DNA of 64,000 bases, from the NCBI GenBank assembly GCA_019096065.1, contig JAGUCH010000001.1:11904001-11968000 (forward strand). The letters run 5' to 3'. The stretch is from Paracyclopina nana. Taxonomy: Eukaryota > Arthropoda > Copepoda > Cyclopoida > Cyclopettidae. The notes under the pieces were generated by a model that was given only the letters and a program-made list of their open reading frames with translations, made no database searches and was not told where the DNA came from. Numbering within the stretch: the first letter of the stretch is position 1; every line of letters begins with the position of its first letter. Made by a program: the position numbers and the translations under genes. Shown here piece after piece: positions 58,229 to 64,000 of this stretch.

Positions 58229-58665
58229 TATCCCGTTCATGTGCCCCCAAATTCCTTACGATAATGCACGCCGAACGCCTTACCGAAAGGAGAAAAATTG
58301 TCTTATGACAAACACAAAAGTAAACTTCTGCTGATGCTAACACTTTGGAAAAAACGGGTCAATTTTAAGACTATTGAAAAGTAAACACTCACAAAGCTTA
58401 TTTCAATTTCAGTGCCAAACTGGTTACTTCTGAATCAATATGTCTCACACAAATTCATATGAATCAACTCAAAAATTGCAGAGTTATTACATCTAAGATA
58501 CAGCTGAAATAATCAAAGTTTTTCTGAATTTTGCCCTAAATTTGTTAACTCGTTTCCTGGTTCAACTAGTTGAGAAGCCCTTCTTAAGTGGGTTGATAGC
58601 AAAACTCCTTTGCCTTATGACAATTTTTTACTTTCCGAAAAGCAACTTGGCACATGAACGGGATA
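58229..58665. mobile_element. 437-bp inverted-repeat element
   Basis: Ends read TATCCCGTTCATGTGCC inward on both sides (58229 onward and 58665 backward). The left internal part matches 3781-3852. No transposase frame. It abuts the foldback copy on its left and another element on its right, forming a nest. Confidence 0.65.
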
Positions 58666-58668
58666 TAA

Positions 58669-58891
58669 GGGCCTGTTCACCTGCTTATTATGGCTGATAT
58701 TTTGGCAAAATATCGGAGAGAAATACTGAGAAACTGAGAATTTTCATATTGGTGTAGGATGGCTTTTGGTATCATTAGACCGATTTCGAAGTCAAAATCG
58801 GCAAAATGATTCTGCAAATACCGGATATTTGCAAATATCAGCATAATATCGCGCGTTATTTTGCTGATAATAATGCAGGTGAACAGGGCCT
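58669..58891. mobile_element. 223-bp PIF/Harbinger-like MITE
   Basis: The left end is AGGGCCTGTTCACCTGC and the right end, inward, is AGGCCCTGTTCACCTGC. The interior carries ACTGAGAAACTGAGAATTT and a palindromic GATATTTGCAAATATC. Truncated relatives lie at 5698 and 59300. The terminus is typical of Harbinger elements. No clean duplication is visible. Confidence 0.7.
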
Positions 58892-59253
58892 GAGCCAGAG
58901 ATTTGTGGGAAAAAACTAGATATGATAAAATGCATGTAATTTTTCAAGAGTTCATCTTTCTTTTACTTATTTCACTTCTCTTGTATCATATAACAGTCAC
59001 TCATCAAGTTCAGCTTTAGGCCGAGTTGAGTTTTCGTGAGCAAATTCTGCTACTTTCAAGTTGATTTCTAACTAATCTGAAATACGCACTTAACATATTT
59101 AGTGGTTATCAATTCATGGCAAATTTTTCTTCCTGTCTTGGTTTTTTTTTCCTGCGTTTTACAGAACTGAGATTTTCATGAGTTGAGAAACAGCTGTTCC
59201 AGATAAAAGTTGAATATTGAAAAACCAATTTTTCCATTTTTAAGTACTTTGTA

Positions 59254-59370
59254 AGGGCGTTCTCATATCGCATTTTAGTTTAACCAAAACTGAAATTGGT
59301 AAGTTTCTCAGTATTTCTCTTCAATATTTTTCCAAAATATCAGCTATAATGTGCCGGTGAACCAAGCCTT
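59254..59370. mobile_element. two fused truncated MITE ends
   Basis: 59254-59299 is the left end of the 5998-type element (AGGGCGTTCTCATAT, then TTTAGTTTAACCAAAAC). It runs directly into an inverted end of the 58669-type element (TTTCTCAGTATTTCTCT ... CGGTGAACCAAGCCTT), finishing at about 59370. One element has inserted into or recombined with the other. Confidence 0.6.
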
Positions 59371-59756
59371 CGTTTCGTTTGCCAGTTAGCGCAAACTGAT
59401 CATTTTGGCATTTTAACAAAAGATTTTCCTTTGTCTCTATTCATTAGACTATTGAAGAGTAACACAGACCAATTGATGGCTCTTATAAATTAGGCTGCTT
59501 TGAAGCACAAAGAAATATTCAGTATTTATCATAGCAGCTTCATTGACAACGTAGTAGTTGTTCCTAAAACCATGGAACACCCTATAGCAATGTTACAGAG
59601 GGTACGTATATTCATTTACTAACTGTAACCGGTTTTACTCGCGAGTAAATTCACTTTGCCGATCGTGTCAGCTTTTTGCAAACCCCGTGACGTCACAACA
59701 TGGCATTTCGGCAAGTTCATTTCGCTCGGAAAACCTGTCACAGTTAATAAAATTTG

Positions 59757-59927
59757 ACTTGCTGCTTCTCGGGACTTCGAAGGTACCGTAAATAATGCCC
59801 TCGGTGAGTAAAATAAAACCTCGCCTCACTATTCACCTCGCTTCGCTCGGTTCAAGATTCGCCTTGGTTTCATTTACTCACCTAGGGCAATTTTTACTTA
59901 CCTTCTCAGTCCCGAAAAGCAGCAAGT
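59757..59927. mobile_element. 171-bp foldback element
   Basis: The left end ACTTGCTGCTTCTCGGGACT and right end, inward, ACTTGCTGCTTTTCGGGACT pair. Complementarity continues through GAAGGTA, GCCCT(C/A)GGTGAGTAAA and AAACC around a short GC-rich centre. No second copy in the window and no clean target duplication, so mobility is inferred only from the structure. Confidence 0.6.
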
Positions 59928-60166
59928 AAAATACTATTACTTACATCTTGCCCCTTAATCCTAATTGTGCTTAAGCTCAACTACGTCGGAACTCAGGTAT
60001 ATCGTGAACGGCAAATTCCAAAGCGTAATCCGATGAAAATATCTTCTCTTCATAAGGGCCACTACTAATAATGTGATAACGCGAGGAATAAAAAATTCTA
60101 ATTTGCATAATTTTAGTAAAAATGTTCGCCTTTTCCTTTTTTCACCTCCCGTCTGGCAAAACTGGT

Positions 60167-60172
60167 TTTATT
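60167..60172 (-). terminator. poly(A) signal AATAAA of the Cys-rich membrane protein gene
   Basis: The hexamer begins only 2 nt after the stop codon on the minus strand, giving a minimal 3' UTR. Confidence 0.55.
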
Positions 60173-60174
60173 TT

Positions 60175-61263
60175 CTAACTGTAATATTTTGACGAGAGTA
60201 TTGTAGCAGTTTGAGACACTTTTCTTTGAGGGTGAATTGTGGCTGAATTTTCCACGGTTGAAATTTTTGTCACTGGAGGGGGATACCTATCTACATCCCT
60301 ACCCCAAACTGGTTGATGGTGCTGAAACGTTGATTCAATGCTGGCTTCTGATGCTATGGAGTAGTCATCCAAAATCTGAAGAGAAGACCTTTTTTGGTCT
60401 TCACATACTATATTTATGCGAGACGTTTTTCTCGGAAAAGTTTCGCAGGAAAACTCCTTTTGATATCCGCGAAAAAAATTATTTGTGCTAGTGTACCTCC
60501 TTTTGTTGTCCAGAATTTGTAACTTCCTTCTGCTTCTTCGTTTTGCGGAGCAGAATGGCCAGCAGTGCAACCAGGAGAACAATAAAAATGGCACCAACCG
60601 CAACTGATACGACAATTATCACCCAGCTTTTTGTTCTTACTGGTCTGTCTAAAAATGAATCATAGAAGATAATCTGGTGCTGAATTGCAAAAAGTTGCGG
60701 TACTCGTACCTGCAAAATCTGGCACTACTACAGTGACATTTACAAAGTCCACAAACTTCCCCTGTGTTTTGATATTGGAAATGCAAGTCCAAATGCCTGA
60801 AAGTTGCACTTTTTCCACCTTTACATTGCAATTAGTCAAATATTGGCTTGCTCCTATCGAATCTCCTTGAAATATTAAATTGGCACAAACGTAATCCCCA
60901 AAATGGCTGCCAGGTCCAATTTTGCAGTTCAGGCCCTCGGGTGTTTGCCATTCACAATCATTTACGCATAAACCCGGATCACATGCGAGCTCTGAGGAAT
61001 CTCCCATATTTTCGACCTGCTTGATAATTGAGGCGAGGATTACGGAATAACAAAAACTCGTGGTTTTTCACCTCGATGAACTCTTGAGGAAGTTGTGATT
61101 TGCACAGGGTTCCATACTCTGGGTGTAATTGGTCCATTGGTCCTTCATTGTTTGTAGGGCAACAGTAGGGGCTCGTTGAAGTGCAAGAAGTTGCGCAACT
61201 TTGGCCAAACGTGACCTTCAGTGCACTCATCAAAGTTGCCAATAAGATTGCAACTTTGATCAT
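60175..61263 (-). CDS. Cys-rich type I membrane protein with Tyr-containing tail
   Basis: Four exons, 61072-61263, 60710-61016, 60497-60648 and 60175-60375, join in phase to give 283 aa. The true start is ATG at 61263; the frame to its left has no ATG. A signal peptide (MIKVAILLATLMSALKVTFG) is followed by a Cys-dense ectodomain (SCATSCTSTSPYCCPT, then CDPGLCVNDCEW). The second half ends with an Ig-like GIWTC strand and N-glycosylation NVT. The TM helix is about residues 175-199 (WVIIVVSVAVGAIF..), with a stop-transfer RKTKKQK. The 84-residue cytoplasmic tail has DDYSIAS, DRYPPPV and KYYS, possible kinase or SH2 sites. The last intron is placed at GAG|GTACAC and TCTTCTCTTCAG (121 nt); if it is retained the protein stops after EVH, removing the tail. 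The ectodomain looks Ig-like or receptor-like, but I know no family. Confidence 0.7.
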
Positions 61264-61278
61264 GCTTGTTGAAGCCAA

Positions 61279-63175
61279 GACACGATTGTGTTTTTGTCTT
61301 TATTGTCAGAAAAATATATTGCAGTTTATCTGACACAAATAATAGGATCTTTGATAAATGGCGCGATGCTTGGTAAACAAATGATTCATCATAAGTAGGT
61401 ACTGTATCCGTCACACATGCACATTATTCATCTATTTATGAAAATTTTTTCTTGAGCAAAAGTTCTCATAACTGAGAGCCACATCTAAAACCAAGAGTTA
61501 TTGCTGAGTCTTGAAAGTCTGGAGGCAAGAAGACATTCTCTCTCAGCTTTCGTTTCCATTCTCTCCTCATCATTGGGGCAACATAGTTGAGTACCTTGGC
61601 AACTGGTACTTCAATGAAAAACAGGCATACAAAGCTACTTATGGGAGTGTCTCCTCCCCTCGTACTCATAATTGTAAGTATCCAAGAGCATTTGCTCACA
61701 ATTTAAGCCAATTAAGCTTGTGCGTAAAAAATGCCTTTTAGGGTATGTGGAAAAATTGACTTTTACAGCCCCATCTCGTAAGGCTATTCTTGACGGAACA
61801 AAAAGACATAAAATCACGAAATATGTTCGTCATGACTGCGGCGGCGCTGCTATCACTAAAAGAGGGAACTAAAGTAGAAAGTAATGCAGATGCTGGAGCT
61901 AATGATTTCTAATATTATTCCCTAAGAATTTTTCATTTTGAAATGCATTTTTAGCTTGGCTATGATTATCAATTTATAATGTAATCAACTTAAACTTCAA
62001 TGACATTGAATTTTCCAGCCCAGGCTTTAAAAACAGGAAGTGCTACTATCAGCATCTTTGCTACTTTTCTCATCTACTCCTTTAAATCCAATGTGGCTAA
62101 TTTTTGCTGAAACTATTTTGTTTTGAAGTCTGTGTTGCCAGATTTTTTTTACTTCTCAAAAGCTCTCTATTTTGGCGTTTTCTGTGAAACTCTGGCAAAA
62201 AATGAAATTGTTAATATTGATAAAATTCACAGTGTTCAATTTTTTTCGTCAGACGGGGTACCACAGTATAGTCCGACAGCTCATAGAAGTTAAGCTCAGC
62301 TAGTATGTCACCTTATATTATAGATCATCTTGGACTTTTAGTTAATTGAATGTGTTGCTGATCAGTCCTCGACCTCAACAAGCTGAGCTTGAGGCAGAGC
62401 AGCGTTTGCATGGGCAAATTTGGCATTTTTCCTCACTAGTATCTTATCATTTTCTAAGCCATTGTTGCGTGAGTTGGCTAGACACTCTTTACATGATTTG
62501 TAGCGTTACATACATATGTCGGCCCATTTGTGTAGCTAGAGTATTTTGCAAAAGCTGAGATTCTTTATAGTTTAAGTTAACGTTGACTTTCTGTCTCATT
62601 TACATCACCCGAAGACTTGAGATGTCAGAGGGCCTTGAAAGTTTTCGTAGGGTGCGTGATCCGTTCATGAACTGGGGAATTAAGTGTTTTTGATTCTTTG
62701 TCTCTCGTGGAGATTACAATATATTCTGCCAATGATGATGACGATTTTCAGATGGCAGTTAACTGTCATGAGTGAATGCATAGTTGTTTCACATGTGTGG
62801 CAAATGCTAGTTATCACGTATACATGCCTATTTAGAATGGACATGATACAACAATAATGGCAAGTTGGCTAGAACGAACGTAATAATGGTTCAAATGCTA
62901 TTTTTGAAAATACCACAACAGCAAAAATTCCCACTCATAGCCTTTATCATCATCCTATTTGACAACTTCTTATTGGATAATTGCGGTTTTATCGTGATTG
63001 TCATAAACAATTGTGCTTTGACCTCATGTACTAGAGATCCGCATTTACATTTTAATTGGCCACCACCACTGTGAGAGTAATTCAAGCCTCAATATCTCAT
63101 TACAACACCAGATGTCTATTGTTGAAAGCGAAGTTAAGCTGCTGAGACGGAAACAAGTGTTGTAGAAAAGGATTT
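61279..63175. other. intergenic, includes a duplicated segment
   Basis: It holds the second copy of the repeat seen near 55.5-55.9 kb (61770-61860 and 62244-62333). Otherwise no gene is supported. Confidence 0.5.
62244..62333 (+). repeat. dispersed repeat, copy of 55780-55868
   Basis: Same ordered motifs as the copy at 55780 (TACCACAGTATAGTCCGA .. CACCTTATA .. TCATCT.GG). Confidence 0.6.
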
Positions 63176-63178
63176 TAC

Positions 63179-63183
63179 TCAGT
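63179..63183 (+). promoter_or_regulatory. initiator TCAGT of the sorting nexin gene
   Basis: ACTCAGTGC lies 27-31 nt before the start codon at 63210. No TATA box is visible at the expected distance. If transcription starts here the leader is about 29 nt and includes the upstream ATG at 63194. Confidence 0.4.
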
Positions 63184-63193
63184 GCAGAGGAAA

Positions 63194-63223
63194 ATGCGTT
63201 GGTATCATTATGTTATCCTCTGA
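63194..63223 (+). CDS. upstream ORF overlapping the Snx16 start
   Basis: The ATG reads MRWYHYVIL then TGA in a different frame, and spans the main start codon. If the leader starts at or before 63179 it would be met first by scanning ribosomes and could damp translation of the main frame. Conservation is unknown. Confidence 0.3.
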   Translation: MRWYHYVIL

Positions 63224-63993
63224 AAATGGTTCCAACGAATCTATTTATACTTCTGCGCCATCCAGCGATCACGAGGATGATAATGACATCATCAAGAGAC
63301 CGAATTATTTGACCGGATCCAGCCAATCAAGCTTGATAGGGGAAAATTACTCCTACAGCTTATCCACTTTGCATAGCTGGACGGAGAAAATCAGTGCGAA
63401 TTTCTTGCTTCATCTATGGCATAGAAGGAGAACTTCCAAGGTTACTTTAGAAGAAGTAACCTCGGAGATTCCGAATGTTCTCGTCAGGATTCTTGGCTAT
63501 GAAACCATCGAGAGAGAGAAAAAGTTTACTGTGAGTGGGAAAAATTGAAAAATGATAAAGTATCCTGCACAATTATCTGAAATATTGAAAGTATTGCTCT
63601 TAATATTGGCCATTTCATTGAGTTGACGTAGCAAGTTAATCTACTTTCATTTGATGCTTTTTTTAGGTGTACAAAATCAAAGTTGAGCGTCGAAATGGCT
63701 ACTGGGGCGTGGAGTTGATCCCAAACTGGTTCATTTACCGTCGCTACAACGACTTTTGCAAGCTACACAAAGAATTAAGGGCCCATTTTCCTGATTCCAT
63801 TCCAGAGTTGCCATCAAAGAAGTGGGTGGGGAGTAATTTTGATCCAATTTTCATAGGGAAAAGGATATTTGGGCTTTCCAAATACCTCGAAGCGCTCATG
63901 AAAAACCCTGTAATCCAGAACTGTGAGGCAACCCGGAAATTTTTGTGCCTCGATAAGCCTCCTAATCGAGCCTCAAGTGCCTCTTCGAATAGA
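63210..63993 (+). CDS. Snx16: sorting nexin 16, N-terminal part (continues past window)
   Basis: Two exons, 63210-63530 and 63667-63993, join in phase 0 (TTTACT|GTGAGT ... TTTTTTTAG) and encode 216 residues. A further donor (AGA|GTAAGT) at the window edge shows the gene continues. Residues 1-80 are a Ser-rich leader. A PX domain follows, from VLVRILGYE through FTVYKIKVE, the phosphoinositide-binding RRYNDF motif, the PELPSKKW loop and the ATRKFLCLDKPP end. The order and these motifs match SNX16, which binds PI3P on endosomes and guides receptor trafficking. SNX16 also has a C-terminal coiled coil, which would lie beyond the window. Confidence 0.85.
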
Positions 63994-64000
63994 GTAAGTG

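Noticed and set aside
60456..60496. About 40-nt intron alternative in the Cys-rich membrane protein gene
   Set aside because: It would restore frame, but it is shorter than any other intron here and has a poor acceptor. The 121-nt intron ending TCTTCTCTTCAG is better.

Overview
This is eukaryotic DNA, AT-rich, with spliced genes and AATAAA poly(A) signals. It is most likely from an arthropod. The reasons are a tachykinin/natalisin-type receptor and TCAGT initiators at several gene starts (one with a TATA-like box at the right spacing). The species cannot be named from the sequence.

The window has two halves. Positions 1-40 kb hold no gene I can identify: AT-rich spacer or long intron, foldback and inverted-repeat transposons, microsatellites, and a few low-confidence orphan exons or promoters (3.1-3.3, 15.7-16.0, 16.8-17.05, 34.5-35.0 and 35.5 kb). 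From about 40.7 kb the DNA becomes a compact cluster in which many introns are only 50-65 nt, so short exons matter. I rebuilt the gene models by hand from splice sites and phase.

Minus-strand genes, in coordinate order: the 3' part of a TOG-domain protein of the TOGARAM/crescerin family (41.3-42.9 kb); an N-terminally myristoylated, SP/KSP-rich basic protein of unknown role (43.6-44.8 kb); a complete 8-exon tachykinin-family GPCR of 484 aa (46.8-50.9 kb); a small secreted precursor-like protein of 168 aa with no recognised family (52.5-53.3 kb); a candidate first exon (55.4-55.5 kb); and a Cys-rich type I membrane protein of 283 aa (60.2-61.3 kb). On the plus strand the window ends inside sorting nexin 16 (from 63.2 kb). 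I see no operon-like or pathway link; the genes look like ordinary neighbours.

The clearest structural theme is small non-autonomous DNA transposons. One group starts AGG(G/C)C.. and several copies have 3-bp target duplications, suggesting PIF/Harbinger. A 143-bp near-perfect foldback family has 5-bp target duplications. One element has TA duplications like Tc1/mariner. Copies sit in two introns of the receptor gene, just 5' of the SP-rich gene, and in a multi-element nest at 58.1-58.9 kb. No autonomous transposase was found.
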